Shown here: in pieces, positions 7,062 through 16,187 of the stretch
Layout of the letters: the number at the start of each line of letters is the position of its first letter
Numbering within the stretch: the first letter of the stretch is position 1
Assembly: GCF_021172045.1 (NCBI RefSeq)
Contig: NZ_CP087164.1
Coordinates: 4,712,001-4,776,000, forward strand
Length of the DNA: 64,000 bases
From: Capillimicrobium parvum
Lineage (GTDB): Bacteria; Actinomycetota; Thermoleophilia; Solirubrobacterales; Solirubrobacteraceae
Direction: 5' to 3'
The notes under the pieces: model-generated
Seen by the model: the letters and a program-made list of their open reading frames with translations, nothing else
What the model was told of the DNA's origin: nothing
Database searches by the model: none
Made by a program: the position numbers and the translations under genes

Positions 7062-8657
7062 TCACCGCTCCCCGTCGGCCGCCACCTTCACGATCGACGC
7101 GTCGATGAGCCACTCCACCGGCGCGATGTCGTCGGTGTAGACGCGCCCGCCGGGGATCCGCGGGGCCAGTCGCGCCGCGGTCCGCGTGGCGACGGGTCCC
7201 AGCCCGGCCGGCAGCGACGCCGCGTGGCCCGCCAGCGCGCCCGCCGAGACCGCGGTGTCGCTCGCCACGAGCATCGTGTTGGTCGGCTGCACCGAGTCGC
7301 GCGCGACGTGGGTGAACACGGCGTTCAGCGTCGCGCCGAGCACCTGCTCCAGGCGCTGCGAGTGCTCCGGATGCCCGACGTTGATGACCACCATCCCCCC
7401 GGGCGCCAGCCGGTCCCGGCACAGCTCGAAGAACTCGCGGGTCGTCATGTAGAACGGGATGTACGGCTGGCGGTACGCGTCGACGACGATGAGGTCGAAG
7501 CCGCCGTCGCTCGTGCGCAGGTACGGGCGCGCGTCCCCTGTGTGCAGGTGCAGGTTGCGCCCGTGCAGGTCGAACCAGCGGCGGCCGAGCTCGGTCAGCT
7601 CGCCGTCGATCTCCACCGCGTCGACCCGCGTGTCCGGGAAGAAGTGCCCGAACGCACGCGCCGTCGTCCCGCCGGCGTTGCCGAGGATCGCGACGCGCCC
7701 CGGCGGGTCGTCCGCGGCCCGCGCGACCGAGGCGAACGGCAGCACGAGCGGCTCGTCCCAGTAGTCGCCGGTCAGGTACGAGCCGTCGGCGGGCAGCAGC
7801 GAGTGGATCGCCTGGCCCTCGTTGAGCTCCATCCAGCGGTCGCCGTTGGGCCGCTCGATCACTCGCGCGTAGCCGTACTCGGTCTCCGCCTCGGCCAGCA
7901 GCCGCTCGCCGGGCTCCGGAGCCTTGATCGTCCCGGCCGGCAGCGCGATCAGCGCGGCGAGGACGAGCGGCGCCACGGCCGCGCGGCGCGTCAGCCCCAG
8001 CACCGCGGCGATGGCGAGCGACAGCGCGAACACGAGGAACGTGCGCCGCGTGCCGAGGAACGGGATGAGCACGAGCGCGCTGAGGAACGTGCCGGTCAGC
8101 GAGCCGAGGGTCGAGATGGCGTAGAGGCGCCCGGTCACCCGGCCGGTCTCGCCGACGACCGACACGCTCAGGCGCACCGCATACGGCGAGCACATCCCGA
8201 GCAGGAACACCGGCACCGCCACGAGCACGAGCACGGCGATGAGCGACCCGACGAACGCGCCCGCCTGGATCGCGTCGAGCGCGTTGACCGCCTCGCGCAG
8301 GAACGGCCCGGCCACGAACGGCACGATCGCCAGGAGCACCGCCGCGCCGAGCGCGAGGCGGCAGAGCCCCCGCAGCGACGGGTCACGGTCGGCCGCACGA
8401 CCGCCGATCCAGTAGCCGACCGAGAGGGCGACGAGCACGGTGGCGATCGTGTTCGCCCAGATCAGCGTGGAGTCGCCGAAGTACGGCGCCAGCAGGCGCG
8501 CCGCGGCGATCTCGCTGCCCAGCGACGAAGCGCCGACGACGAAGGCGATGACGGCGATCCGCCGCGAGCCCGCCGGACGAGCGGTCGGCGCGGCGGAGTC
8601 CGCGGCGCGATCATCGGGCACCCCGGAGTCGACGGCGGGCCGCGCTTCAGCGGCCAC
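7062..8657 (-). CDS. Membrane-fused spermidine-synthase-like protein
   Basis: A 531-aa fusion. The first 260 or so residues hold a run of hydrophobic helices (MFS/SpeE-associated membrane part, starting IAVIAFVVGASSLGSEIAAARLLAP). The rest is a Rossmann methyltransferase/aminopropyltransferase domain with ILGNAGGTTARAF, VEIDGELTELGRRWF and VVDAYRQPYIPFYMT. The usual polyamine-site acidic residues are not obvious, so a true polyamine product is uncertain. It overlaps the upstream GerW gene by 11 nt and is the last gene of the rubredoxin-GerW operon. Confidence 0.8.
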   Translation of the reverse strand: MAAEARPAVDSGVPDDRAADSAAPTARPAGSRRIAVIAFVVGASSLGSEIAAARLLAPYFGDSTLIWANTIATVLVALSVGYWIGGRAADRDPSLRGLCRLALGAAVLLAIVPFVAGPFLREAVNALDAIQAGAFVGSLIAVLVLVAVPVFLLGMCSPYAVRLSVSVVGETGRVTGRLYAISTLGSLTGTFLSALVLIPFLGTRRTFLVFALSLAIAAVLGLTRRAAVAPLVLAALIALPAGTIKAPEPGERLLAEAETEYGYARVIERPNGDRWMELNEGQAIHSLLPADGSYLTGDYWDEPLVLPFASVARAADDPPGRVAILGNAGGTTARAFGHFFPDTRVDAVEIDGELTELGRRWFDLHGRNLHLHTGDARPYLRTSDGGFDLIVVDAYRQPYIPFYMTTREFFELCRDRLAPGGMVVINVGHPEHSQRLEQVLGATLNAVFTHVARDSVQPTNTMLVASDTAVSAGALAGHAASLPAGLGPVATRTAARLAPRIPGGRVYTDDIAPVEWLIDASIVKVAADGER

Positions 8658-9165
8658 GGCCGAGCCGGCGGCGCCCGACGCGCGCGGCGCGCAGGCCGGC
8701 GAACGCCGTGGCCAGGGTGACGGCGGCGGCCGTCACGGTTCTGACGGCCCGGTTGATCGCCTCCGGGTCCTCGATGCGCTGGAAGCGGGTGCCCTCCGGG
8801 CCGATCTCGATGTAGCCGAACGGGAGCGCGTCGAGCGTGCCGCCTCCGCCCCCGCCTCCGCCCTGCTCGGCGGGGCCGCGGCCGAAGCCGGCTCCGCCGA
8901 TCGCGCGCACCCGCGCGACGGGGACGATCGTGCGGCCGTTGTCGCGGATGGGCTCGCCGTAGCAGAGCTTCGAACCGGTCAGGCGCTCAACCAACCCGGA
9001 GATCGGAAGGACGCCGTCACCGGGGCCCCACGCCGGCGCGGGCGCGGACTCGGGCTGGGCGGCGGGACGCGCGGCGGCGACCGCCGGCTTCGCCAGCTTG
9101 GGCTTGGGCGCCTTCACCGGCTTGAGCGGCTTCGGCGAGACCTTCGCTTTGATCTCCTTGGCCAC
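8647..9165 (-). CDS. GerW (YtfJ) family protein
   Basis: A 172-aa protein starting at GTG 9165 (MAKEIKAKV...). The longer upstream frame would run into rubredoxin. A basic, proline-rich N-terminal region (residues 1-55) leads to the GerW domain: YGEPIRDNGRTIVPVARVRA, a poly-glycine stretch of eight, and FGYIEIGPEGTRFQRI. A C-terminal hydrophobic stretch (about 145-165) could anchor it. In Bacillus this family acts in spore germination. In non-sporulating actinobacteria its function is unknown. It lies 7 nt after rubredoxin and overlaps the next gene by 11 nt. Confidence 0.85.
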   Translation of the reverse strand: MAKEIKAKVSPKPLKPVKAPKPKLAKPAVAAARPAAQPESAPAPAWGPGDGVLPISGLVERLTGSKLCYGEPIRDNGRTIVPVARVRAIGGAGFGRGPAEQGGGGGGGGTLDALPFGYIEIGPEGTRFQRIEDPEAINRAVRTVTAAAVTLATAFAGLRAARVGRRRLGRGR

Positions 9166-9172
9166 GCCACGA

Positions 9173-9352
9173 TCACTCGTACGGGACGAAGTCCTTCTTG
9201 CGGGCCCCGCAGACGGGGCAGAACCACGTGTCCGGGATGTCCTCGAACGCCGTCCCGGGCGGGATCCCACCGTCGGGGTCGCCCTCGGTGGGGTCGTAGA
9301 TGAACCCGCAGGACTCACAGAGCCACTGCTGGGCGGTACTGGTCTCGCTCAT
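9173..9352 (-). CDS. Rubredoxin
   Basis: A 59-aa iron protein for single-electron transfer. Cys12-x2-Cys15 and Cys45-x2-Cys48 form the Fe(SCys)4 site, with the usual Y/P/G-rich core between. I start at the ATG at 9352 (MSETS). The GTG three codons further upstream overlaps the predicted -10 box TAACGT, so it is unlikely to be used. It is the first gene of an operon with GerW and the spermidine-synthase-like protein. Confidence 0.93.
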   Translation of the reverse strand: MSETSTAQQWLCESCGFIYDPTEGDPDGGIPPGTAFEDIPDTWFCPVCGARKKDFVPYE

Positions 9353-9359
9353 GCCAAGC

Positions 9360-9369
9360 ACGTTATCGT
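9360..9369. promoter_or_regulatory. Symmetric bidirectional -10 element (rubredoxin / NUDIX)
   Basis: ACGTTATCGT fits AnnnTAnnnT. Read to the left it gives TAACGT 7 nt before the rubredoxin ATG. Read to the right it gives TATCGT 12 nt before the NUDIX ATG. The two start codons are only about 30 nt apart, so one element must serve both genes. Confidence 0.6.
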
Positions 9370-9381
9370 CCGTCGCCGCGC

Positions 9382-9981
9382 ATGGAGCAGCTCAACACGA
9401 GTGGCGCCGTCTCCGAGCCGCGCCCCGCGGCTTCGGTCATCCTCGTGCGAGGCGGCGGCGAGTCGCTCGAGGTGCTGCTCGTCCAGCGCACGTCGGAGGC
9501 GCGCTTCATGGCCGGCGCCTGGGTCTTCCCGGGCGGCGCGGTCGACCCGGGCGAGGACGAGCGTGCCGCCGCGATGCGCGAGCTGCAGGAGGAGGCGGGC
9601 GTCACGCTCGGCGACCCGGGCGCGCTCGTGGCCTTCAGCCGCTGGATCACCCCGCCCCAGGTCAAGCGGCGCTTCGACACGTACTTCTTCGTCACCGCGC
9701 TGCCGGCGGGCGAGGAGCCCGCGATCGACGGCTCGGAGTGCGTGGCGCTCGGCTGGTTCACGCCACGCGAGGCGCTCGACGCCCACGGCCGCGGCGACCT
9801 GCTGCTCGTCTTCCCGACGATCAAGCACCTCGAACAGCTCGGCCTGTTCTCCAGCGCCGACGCGCTCGTCGAGCACGCCCGCGGCCGGGTCGTGCAGCCG
9901 GTCGAGCCGCGGGTGATCCTGACCGGCGAGACGGCGCGGATCGTCCTGCCCGGGGAGCCCGACTACGACGTCGAGACCTGA
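9382..9981 (+). CDS. NUDIX hydrolase
   Basis: A 199-aa protein with a complete NUDIX box at residues 52-74 (G-x5-E-x7-REL-QEE-AGV), which binds metal and hydrolyses nucleoside diphosphates linked to another moiety. The N-terminal SVILVRGG...[22 protein letters not shown] segment is typical of the NUDT19/RppH-like branch that acts on CoA or ADP-sugar type substrates. The substrate cannot be assigned. Its stop overlaps the start of the next gene by 1 nt (TGATG), so the two are translationally coupled. Confidence 0.88.
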   Translation: MEQLNTSGAVSEPRPAASVILVRGGGESLEVLLVQRTSEARFMAGAWVFPGGAVDPGEDERAAAMRELQEEAGVTLGDPGALVAFSRWITPPQVKRRFDTYFFVTALPAGEEPAIDGSECVALGWFTPREALDAHGRGDLLLVFPTIKHLEQLGLFSSADALVEHARGRVVQPVEPRVILTGETARIVLPGEPDYDVET

Positions 9982-10981
9982 TGGGCCTGACGGTCGCCGT
10001 CACCGGTCCCACGGGCGGCATCGGCAAGCCGCTGCTGCGCTCCCTCGAGCGCGCGCGGGAGGTCGAGCGCGTCGTCGGGATGGCCCGCCGCCCGTTCGAT
10101 CCGAGCCCGCTGCGCAAGGTCGAGTATCGCCGCGGGGACGTGACGAACCCCGACGACGTCGCCGCGCTCGTCGAGGGCGCCGACGTCGTCGTGCACCTCG
10201 CGTTCATCATCGTCGCCGGTTCGGAGGGCAGCGAGGCGGTCAACCTCGAGGGCTCGCGCAACGTCTTCCGGGCCGCCGTGGACGCCGGAGCCAAGCGGCT
10301 CGTCTACGCTCGTCGGTCGCCGCCTACGGCTTCCACGAGGACAATCCGTCGCCCCTGACCGAGAGCGTGCCGGTGCGCGGCACCGAGCGCCATCCGTACT
10401 CGAGCCACAAGGCCAAGGTCGAGGACCTCCTGCGCGAGGTGCTCGCCGGGCAGGCGACGCAGGCCTACGTCTTCCGCCCGAGCATCGTCGGCGGCCCCGA
10501 CGCCCTCATGCTGATCGAGCAGATTCCGTACATGCGCATCGGCGAGCGGCTGCCCGTCGCGGTGCGGTCGCTGTTCGACAGCGTGCCGATCCTCAAGCCG
10601 GTGATCCCGGACCCCGGCGTGCCGTTCCAGCTCGTCCACCATGACGACGTCGCCAGCGCCTTGCGCGCCGCGGTCGTCGGCCGCGGTGACGCAGGCTCGT
10701 ACAACCTCGCCGGCCCTGGCGAGGTCACGCTGTCGGACCTCGCGCGCGAGCTCGGCTGGTACAGCGTGGCGGTCCCCGACCTCGCGGTCGACGCCGCGGC
10801 GGAGGTCGTCGCGCGGCTGCCGTTCCTGCCCGCCGAGGCGACCTGGATCGAGGCGGTCCGCACCCCGGTGATCATGAGCACGGCGAAGGCCCGCCGCGAG
10901 CTGAGCTGGCGCCCCCGCCACGACGCCCGCGAGACTCTGCACGCCACGGTCGCGGCCGCGCGCGAGGACCTCGAGGCGTAG
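9981..10981 (+). pseudogene. NAD-dependent epimerase/dehydratase (SDR) with a 1-nt frameshift
   Basis: The first frame (9981 to about 10310) encodes TGPTGGIGKPLL, the NAD-binding motif of extended SDRs, and continues to KRLVYA. It then goes out of frame at 10310-10311. With one base restored the frame reads YASSVAAYGFHEDNPSPLTE and joins the second frame, which has YSSHK (the YxxxK catalytic pair) and runs to 10981. The full protein would be about 333 aa. A single deleted base explains everything, so it is either a young pseudogene or a sequencing error. Confidence 0.85.
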
Positions 10982-11022
10982 CCGCTCAAGTCCGTGGCGG
11001 TCCCGGCCGATGAGTGGGGTCG

Positions 11023-11961
11023 ATGCGCTTCGCTGTCCTCGCCCTCATCGCCGCCGCCCTGATCGCCGTGCCCGCCGGCACCGCCGCGGGCGCCACCCCG
11101 CCGCAGATCGGCATCTCCGACCAGAACGTCTCGATGTTCTCGGCCCCCTTGTTCCAGAACCTGGGGCTGCGCTACGCGCGCTTCGTCACGCCCTGGGACG
11201 TCGCGCTCAAGCCGACCTCGCCCGAGGCGGCGAAGCTGCGCGACTGGATCGTCGCCGCGTCGTTCGACGGCGTCGAGCCGCTCATCTCCTTCGAGCACCG
11301 CACCGCCGACCGCTGCCCGGATCGCCCGTGCATGCTGCCGTCGACGTCCGCCTACGCCAAGGCGATCCGCGCGTTCCGCCAGGAGTACCCGACGGTGACC
11401 ACGCTGTCGGCCTGGAACGAGGCCAGCCACGTCACCCAGCCGACGTACAAGCACCCCGATGCGGCGGCGCGCTACTACCTCGCCATGAAGCGCCTCTGTC
11501 CGACGTGCACGATCGTCGCCGCCGACGTGCTCGACACCCGCTTCATGCAGGGCTGGCTGCAGCAGTTCCTGAAGGTCGCGCCGAGCGCGCGCCTATGGGG
11601 CCTGCATAACTACGGCGACACGAACCGCTTCCGCACGTCGGGCCTCGACACGCTGCTGGCCACGGTCAAGGGCGACGTCTGGCTGACCGAGACCGGCTCG
11701 ATCGTGTCGTTCACGACGTCCGACGGGCGCCAGTCGTTCAAGCCGAGCCAGGCGCGCGCGGCGAAGGCGATGCGCTACCTGTTCACCCGTCTCGTGCCGC
11801 GGTCCTCGCGCATCAAGCGCGTCTATCTCTACAACTGGCGCAGCGACCCGGCCAACCGCTGGGACTCGGGCCTCGTCGGCTATCGCGGCGAGAAGCGCAA
11901 GGTGTACGACGTCGTCGCGCAGTACGTGAAGCGCACCGCGGCGGCGCGCGCCGGGCGCTAA
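11023..11961 (+). CDS. Secreted glycoside-hydrolase-like protein (clan GH-A fold)
   Basis: A 312-aa protein with a Sec signal peptide (MRFAVLALIAAALIAVPAGTA, cleavage near 24). It has the look of a TIM-barrel clan A hydrolase: SAWNE with Glu133 as candidate acid/base after strand 4, GLHNYG at about 193-198, and WLTETG with Glu223 as candidate nucleophile after strand 7. No specific GH family is recognised and the substrate is unknown. It converges on the stress-protein-like gene, with stop codons overlapping by 4 nt. Confidence 0.65.
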   Translation: MRFAVLALIAAALIAVPAGTAAGATPPQIGISDQNVSMFSAPLFQNLGLRYARFVTPWDVALKPTSPEAAKLRDWIVAASFDGVEPLISFEHRTADRCPDRPCMLPSTSAYAKAIRAFRQEYPTVTTLSAWNEASHVTQPTYKHPDAAARYYLAMKRLCPTCTIVAADVLDTRFMQGWLQQFLKVAPSARLWGLHNYGDTNRFRTSGLDTLLATVKGDVWLTETGSIVSFTTSDGRQSFKPSQARAAKAMRYLFTRLVPRSSRIKRVYLYNWRSDPANRWDSGLVGYRGEKRKVYDVVAQYVKRTAAARAGR

Positions 11962-12335
11962 GCCGCGCGGACGACCCGCACGCCGAAGCGCTCGGCTGCC
12001 TCGCGCTCGAGCGCCTCATCGCCCGTCAGCAGGAGCACGACGTCGGCGTCGTAGGTCGCCAGCGCGTCGCCGAGCGCGAGCAGCGGCTCGCTCTCGCCCA
12101 CCTCGCCGGCGGCCTTGACGCCCTCGGAGCGCAGCGCATCGACGCTGCGCTCCTCCTTCTCGCGCGCCTCGGCGATCGCCTCGTCGCTGTCGGACATCCA
12201 GAACGCCAGGCGCGAGCGGTTGACCGCCGGCTCCACCACGAGCACCTCCGCCTCGTCGAGCCCCTGCTCGCCCGGCAGCGCCGCTCGGATGCGAGCGGAG
12301 TCCACCTGCTCGTCGGCGAGCACGAGCAGGCGCAT
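11958..12335 (-). CDS. Small Usp-like (universal-stress-fold) protein
   Basis: 125 aa, starting [16 protein letters not shown] and ending VVRAA. The pattern of an N-terminal beta strand, helix, a central VVEPAVNRSRLAFWMSD strand-helix and a later DADVVLLLTGDEALEREAAERFG unit fits a small Rossmann/universal-stress fold. No ATP-binding G-x2-G-x9-G motif is evident. Its ATG overlaps the stop of the upstream secreted protein gene by 1 nt (TGATG), so it is translationally coupled. Function unknown. Confidence 0.6.
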   Translation of the reverse strand: MRLLVLADEQVDSARIRAALPGEQGLDEAEVLVVEPAVNRSRLAFWMSDSDEAIAEAREKEERSVDALRSEGVKAAGEVGESEPLLALGDALATYDADVVLLLTGDEALEREAAERFGVRVVRAA

Positions 12336-12730
12336 CAGCGCGCGTTGCCGTCGCGGCGGTAGGTCACGACGTCCTTGAACCCCGTCTGGCACGTCGTGCG
12401 CCACCAGCGCTTGTTGTCGCTCTGCTCCTCCCAGGCCGACCGGCAGAAGAAGTTGCGGGCGCCGACGGACAGCACCGGCGTGACGATGCACTCCCGGAAC
12501 GGCGCGATCGTCGCCTGGCGGTAGGGGCGGCACTGAGCGCCGTGGGCCTCGACGGACCGGATCACCACCCGCGTGTCCCCGCAGGAGATGCCGCGCTTCT
12601 GGATCCCGTTGACGAGGGCTCCCAAGCCGGTGGTCTTGCAGTTCTTCAGCGGCTTGATCTTCGCGGCGTCGGCGGAGGCGGCGGGGATGAGGGCGGCGGA
12701 GACAGCGCCGCAGAGCAGGAGCTTCTTCAT
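12335..12730 (-). CDS. Small secreted six-cysteine protein
   Basis: 131 aa with a clear signal peptide ([22 protein letters not shown]). The mature part of about 108 aa contains six cysteines, an even number suggesting three disulfides, and a [11 protein letters not shown]-terminal segment. I do not recognise the family. A TAGCAG -10-like box stands 7 nt before the ATG. It lies 44 nt after the GH15 gene and is coupled to the small Usp-like gene downstream. Confidence 0.7.
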   Translation of the reverse strand: MKKLLLCGAVSAALIPAASADAAKIKPLKNCKTTGLGALVNGIQKRGISCGDTRVVIRSVEAHGAQCRPYRQATIAPFRECIVTPVLSVGARNFFCRSAWEEQSDNKRWWRTTCQTGFKDVVTYRRDGNAR

Positions 12731-12774
12731 TGCGTCACTGCTACTTCCCGGTGCAACAGCCGGGGAAACGCCCT

Positions 12775-14619
12775 TCACCCCGCGTCGTCGATGACGTGCG
12801 AGACGGCGTTGATCAGCGCGAGGTGGGTGAAGGCCTGCGGATAGTTGCCGAGGTGGCGGCCGCTCTCGCTGTCGAGCTCCTCGGCGTACAGGTGCAGCGG
12901 GCCCGCGTAGCTGAGCAGCTTCTCGCACAGCGCCCGGGCGCGATCGGCGTGCCCGGCCTCCGACAGGACGGACACGAGCCAGAACGAGCAGATGAGGAAG
13001 GTGCCCTCGCGCCCGTGCAGCCCGTCGTCGGTCTCGTCGACCTTGTAGCGCAGCACGAGGCCGTGCTCGGTGAGCTCGTCGGCGATCGCCTCCGCGGTCG
13101 CGCGCACGCGGTCGTCCGTCGCGGGCAGGAAGCGCACGAGCGGGATGAGCAGCGTGGAGGCGTCGAGGGCGTCGGTGTCGTAGTGCTGGCGGAAGACGCC
13201 GTCCCTTACGCCGCGGTCGATCACCTCGGCGTGGATCTCGTCGGCGAGGGCCTGCCAGCGCGCGGCCATCTCGGTCTCGCCGCGCATCTCGGCCAGCTGC
13301 GCGCCGCGGTCCATCGCCACCCAGCACATGACCTTCGACGAGACGTAGTGCTGCGGGGCGCCCCGGGCCTCCCAGATGCCCTGGTCGGGCTCGCACCAGA
13401 CGCGCGCGGCCGCCTCGACCTGGTCGACGAGCACCGGCCACAGGCGCTCGGGGATGTGGTCCGAGCGCTTCGTGTGGATGTAGACCGAGTCGAGCACCGC
13501 GCCGTACACGTCGTTCTGGCGCTGGTCGAACGCGCCGTTGCCGACGCGTACCGGCCGCGCGTTCTCGTAGCCCTTGAGGTGGTCGAGCGTGCGCTCGGTC
13601 AGGTCCTTCTCGCCGCGCAGCCCGTACATGATCTGCAGGGACCCGTCCGGGTTGCGCTCGAGGTCGGCGACGTACTGCAGGAAGTCCTCGGCCTCCCAGT
13701 CCATGCCGAGCGCGTGCAGCCCCCACAGGGTGAACGCGGCGTCGCGCATCCAGCAGAAGCGGTAGTCCCAGTTGCGCTCGCCGCCGGGCGTCTCCGGCAG
13801 CGAGGTGGTGGGTGCGGCGACGAGGGCGCCGGTCGGCTGGAACGTCAGGCCCTTGAGCACGAGCGCCGAGCGCTGGAGGAACACGCGCCACGGGTGGTCG
13901 GGAAACGTGCCGTTCAGCAGCCACAGCCGCCAGAAGTGGCGGGTGCGGTCGATGTGGGCGAACGCATCGAGCGCGGTGCGCGGGCCGCGCAGCTCCTCGG
14001 TCCAGGACATCGCCACGAACGCCGTCTCGCCCTCGCGCATGATGTGGCGCGCTCGCACGCGGTCGCCCTCGATGCCGGCGCGCAGGTCGGTGAACAGGCG
14101 GAACTGGGTCTCCTCTCCGTCGACGGCGTCGAAGAAGCGGTGCCCGTCCGCGTCGACGTCGGTGCTCCACGAGGCGACGTCGGCGCCGTAGTCGAACTGC
14201 GGCTCGCAGACGAGCTCGACCGGCACCGTCCCGTAGGTGCACTCGATGGTGCGCACGAGGAGATGGTCGGCCTCGTGGTCGGTCGGCGGGCGCACGTGCT
14301 CGGTGCCGTCGGCGTCGTGCCACTCGCCGATCGTCAGCGCGTCGCGCACGATGATCCAGCCGCCGGGCATCATCCACGTCGTCTCGAGCACGTTCGTGCC
14401 CGGCTCGTAGCGGCGGGCGGCGGGCACCGAGGCGCCGTAGGGCCCGACGCGGAACGTCCCGGCGCCCCGGTCGAGCGCGGCGCTGAAGATGCTCGGGCTG
14501 TCGAAGTACGGCAGGCAGAGCCACTCGATGGAACCGTCGGGTGCCACGAGAGCGCCGGTGTGGCAGTCCGAGAGGAAGCCGTAGTCGGCGATCGGGGGAA
14601 ACGGCGAGGCGTCCGGCAT
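12775..14619 (-). CDS. Glycoside hydrolase family 15 protein (trehalase/glucoamylase-like)
   Basis: A 614-aa cytosolic GH15 enzyme. The N-terminal beta-sandwich begins [25 protein letters not shown]. The (alpha/alpha)6 catalytic part has [19 protein letters not shown] (283-301), [11 protein letters not shown] with Glu417 as general acid, and [20 protein letters not shown] with Glu580 or Glu581 as base. The bacterial family members most like this are alpha,alpha-trehalases, so trehalose is a likely substrate, but other alpha-glucosides are possible. A TAGGCT -10 box lies 6 nt before the ATG. It is divergent from the aldehyde dehydrogenase. Confidence 0.87.
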   Translation of the reverse strand: MPDASPFPPIADYGFLSDCHTGALVAPDGSIEWLCLPYFDSPSIFSAALDRGAGTFRVGPYGASVPAARRYEPGTNVLETTWMMPGGWIIVRDALTIGEWHDADGTEHVRPPTDHEADHLLVRTIECTYGTVPVELVCEPQFDYGADVASWSTDVDADGHRFFDAVDGEETQFRLFTDLRAGIEGDRVRARHIMREGETAFVAMSWTEELRGPRTALDAFAHIDRTRHFWRLWLLNGTFPDHPWRVFLQRSALVLKGLTFQPTGALVAAPTTSLPETPGGERNWDYRFCWMRDAAFTLWGLHALGMDWEAEDFLQYVADLERNPDGSLQIMYGLRGEKDLTERTLDHLKGYENARPVRVGNGAFDQRQNDVYGAVLDSVYIHTKRSDHIPERLWPVLVDQVEAAARVWCEPDQGIWEARGAPQHYVSSKVMCWVAMDRGAQLAEMRGETEMAARWQALADEIHAEVIDRGVRDGVFRQHYDTDALDASTLLIPLVRFLPATDDRVRATAEAIADELTEHGLVLRYKVDETDDGLHGREGTFLICSFWLVSVLSEAGHADRARALCEKLLSYAGPLHLYAEELDSESGRHLGNYPQAFTHLALINAVSHVIDDAG

Positions 14620-14625
14620 CGCGCG

Positions 14626-14631
14626 AGCCTA
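14626..14631 (-). promoter_or_regulatory. -10 box of GH15 gene (leaderless)
   Basis: TAGGCT on the minus strand, 6 nt before the ATG at 14619, with no Shine-Dalgarno. The divergent aldehyde dehydrogenase has its own separate -10 box at 14674-14679, so this pair does not share one element. Confidence 0.5.
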
Positions 14632-14673
14632 TCCAGAGCGGCAGAATCCGCCGCGAGCGGGGTCGCGCAGTGC

Positions 14674-14679
14674 TACGTT
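14674..14679 (+). promoter_or_regulatory. -10 box of aldehyde dehydrogenase (leaderless)
   Basis: TACGTT stands 6 nt before the ATG at 14686, with no ribosome-binding site between. I see no clear -35 hexamer. Confidence 0.5.
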
Positions 14680-14685
14680 CGCGCG

Positions 14686-16128
14686 ATGAGCACCGTGACC
14701 GTCGTGCCGACCTTGCAGAACTTCATTGATGGTGAGTTTGTCGATTCGGTGGAGGGGGCGACGTCGTCGGTGATCGACCCGGCGACGGGGCGGGAGATCG
14801 CGCGGGCGCCGGACTCGACGGCGGAGGACGTCGACCGGGCGGTGGCGGCGGCGCGGCGGGCGTTTGCGGGGTTTGGGTCGTCGACGCCGCAGGAGCGGTC
14901 GTTGATGTTGTTGCGGTTGGCCGATGCGCTCGAGGCGCATGGTGAGGAGATCGCTGAGCTTGAGGCGCGTAATGCGGGCAAGCCGTTGCAGGCGGTCCGG
15001 GATGATGAGCTCCCGGCGATGGTGGATCCGTTGCGGTTCTTTGCGGGGGCGGCGCGGGTGATGGAGGGCCGGGCGGCGGGCGAGTACCTGCCGGGGTTCA
15101 CGTCGATGATCCGGCGTGAGCCGGCGGGGGTGGTGGGCCAGATCGCGCCGTGGAACTACCCGTTGATGATGGCGGTCTGGAAGATCGGGCCGGCGTTGGC
15201 GGCGGGCTGTCCGATCGTGCTCAAGCCGGCGCCGTCGACGCCGGTGACCGCGCTCAAGCTGGCCGAGCTGGCGGCCGGGATCCTGCCGGCGGGGGTGTTG
15301 AACGTGGTGGCGGGCGGCGATGAGACCGGCCGGGCGCTGGTCGAGCATCCCGGGGTCGACATGGTGTCGTTGACCGGGTCGGTGGAGACGGGCAAGTGGA
15401 TCGCCGAGCACGCGGCGCGGACGCTCAAGCGGGTGCATCTCGAGCTTGGCGGCAAGGCGCCGGTCATCGTCTTCGATGACGTCGATCTGGGGGCGACGCT
15501 GGAGGCGATCGCCGGGTTCGGCTACTACAACGCCGGCCAGGACTGCACCGCGTCGACGCGGGTGCTCGCCGTCGGCGGGGTCTATGACGCGGTCGTCAGC
15601 GGGCTTGCGGCGCAGGCGCAGGGCTATGTCATGGGCGACACGATGGCCCCGGACACGACGCTGGGGCCGCTGTCGTCGGCGCGCCAGCGCGAGCGGGTGG
15701 CCGGGTTTCTGGAGCGCCGGCCCGACCGGGCCGAGGTCGTCACCGGCGGTCGCCGGCCCGACCGGCCCGGCTTCTTTCTCGAGCCGACCGTGGTCGCCAA
15801 CCTCGAGCAGGACGACGAGATGATCCAGCGCGAGATCTTCGGGCCGGTCATCACCGTGCAGCGCTTCAGCGACGAACAGGAGGCGATCACGTGGGCCAAC
15901 GGCACGCCCTACGGCCTGGCCTCCTCGGTGTGGACACGCGACATCGCCCGCGCCCTGCGCGTGTCGAAGGCCCTGCGCTTCGGCGCGGTCTGGATCAACA
16001 ACCACGGCGCCCTGGCCAGCGAGATGCCCCACGGCGGCTTCAAGCACAGCGGCTACGGCAAGGACCTCTCCATGTACTCCCTCGAGGACTACACCATCAT
16101 CAAACACGTCATGGCGTCGCTCGACTGA
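14686..16128 (+). CDS. Aldehyde dehydrogenase (gamma-aminobutyraldehyde/betaine-aldehyde type)
   Basis: A 480-aa NAD(P)-dependent aldehyde dehydrogenase. Motifs: PWNYP at 155-159 (Asn157), Lys180 in IVLKPA, LELGGK with general base Glu253, and NAGQDCTA with nucleophile Cys287. The C-terminal [16 protein letters not shown] is typical of aminobutyraldehyde and betaine-aldehyde dehydrogenases. The start is the ATG at 14686, placed right after the -10 box. The first half uses unusually many TTG, GGG, GCG and GAT codons. The second half returns to the C-ending codons of its neighbours. Polyamine or choline catabolism is likely but not fixed. Confidence 0.9.
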   Translation: MSTVTVVPTLQNFIDGEFVDSVEGATSSVIDPATGREIARAPDSTAEDVDRAVAAARRAFAGFGSSTPQERSLMLLRLADALEAHGEEIAELEARNAGKPLQAVRDDELPAMVDPLRFFAGAARVMEGRAAGEYLPGFTSMIRREPAGVVGQIAPWNYPLMMAVWKIGPALAAGCPIVLKPAPSTPVTALKLAELAAGILPAGVLNVVAGGDETGRALVEHPGVDMVSLTGSVETGKWIAEHAARTLKRVHLELGGKAPVIVFDDVDLGATLEAIAGFGYYNAGQDCTASTRVLAVGGVYDAVVSGLAAQAQGYVMGDTMAPDTTLGPLSSARQRERVAGFLERRPDRAEVVTGGRRPDRPGFFLEPTVVANLEQDDEMIQREIFGPVITVQRFSDEQEAITWANGTPYGLASSVWTRDIARALRVSKALRFGAVWINNHGALASEMPHGGFKHSGYGKDLSMYSLEDYTIIKHVMASLD

Positions 16129-16187
16129 CCGAGCCGCGGCGGCGATGATCGCGGAGGAGCCGTGGTGAGGGCGCCGCCGCGCGCCGC

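Noticed and set aside
11010-11609. Alternative plus-strand frame overlapping the secreted glycoside-hydrolase-like gene
   Set aside because: Arg-rich translation without signal peptide or motifs; the other frame encodes the signal peptide and catalytic-type glutamates.
12730-16128. Very long plus-strand open frame across the GH15 region into the aldehyde dehydrogenase
   Set aside because: Only the part from 14686 has aldehyde dehydrogenase motifs and a promoter. The rest is antisense to the GH15 gene and has no recognisable domains; high GC removes stop codons by chance.
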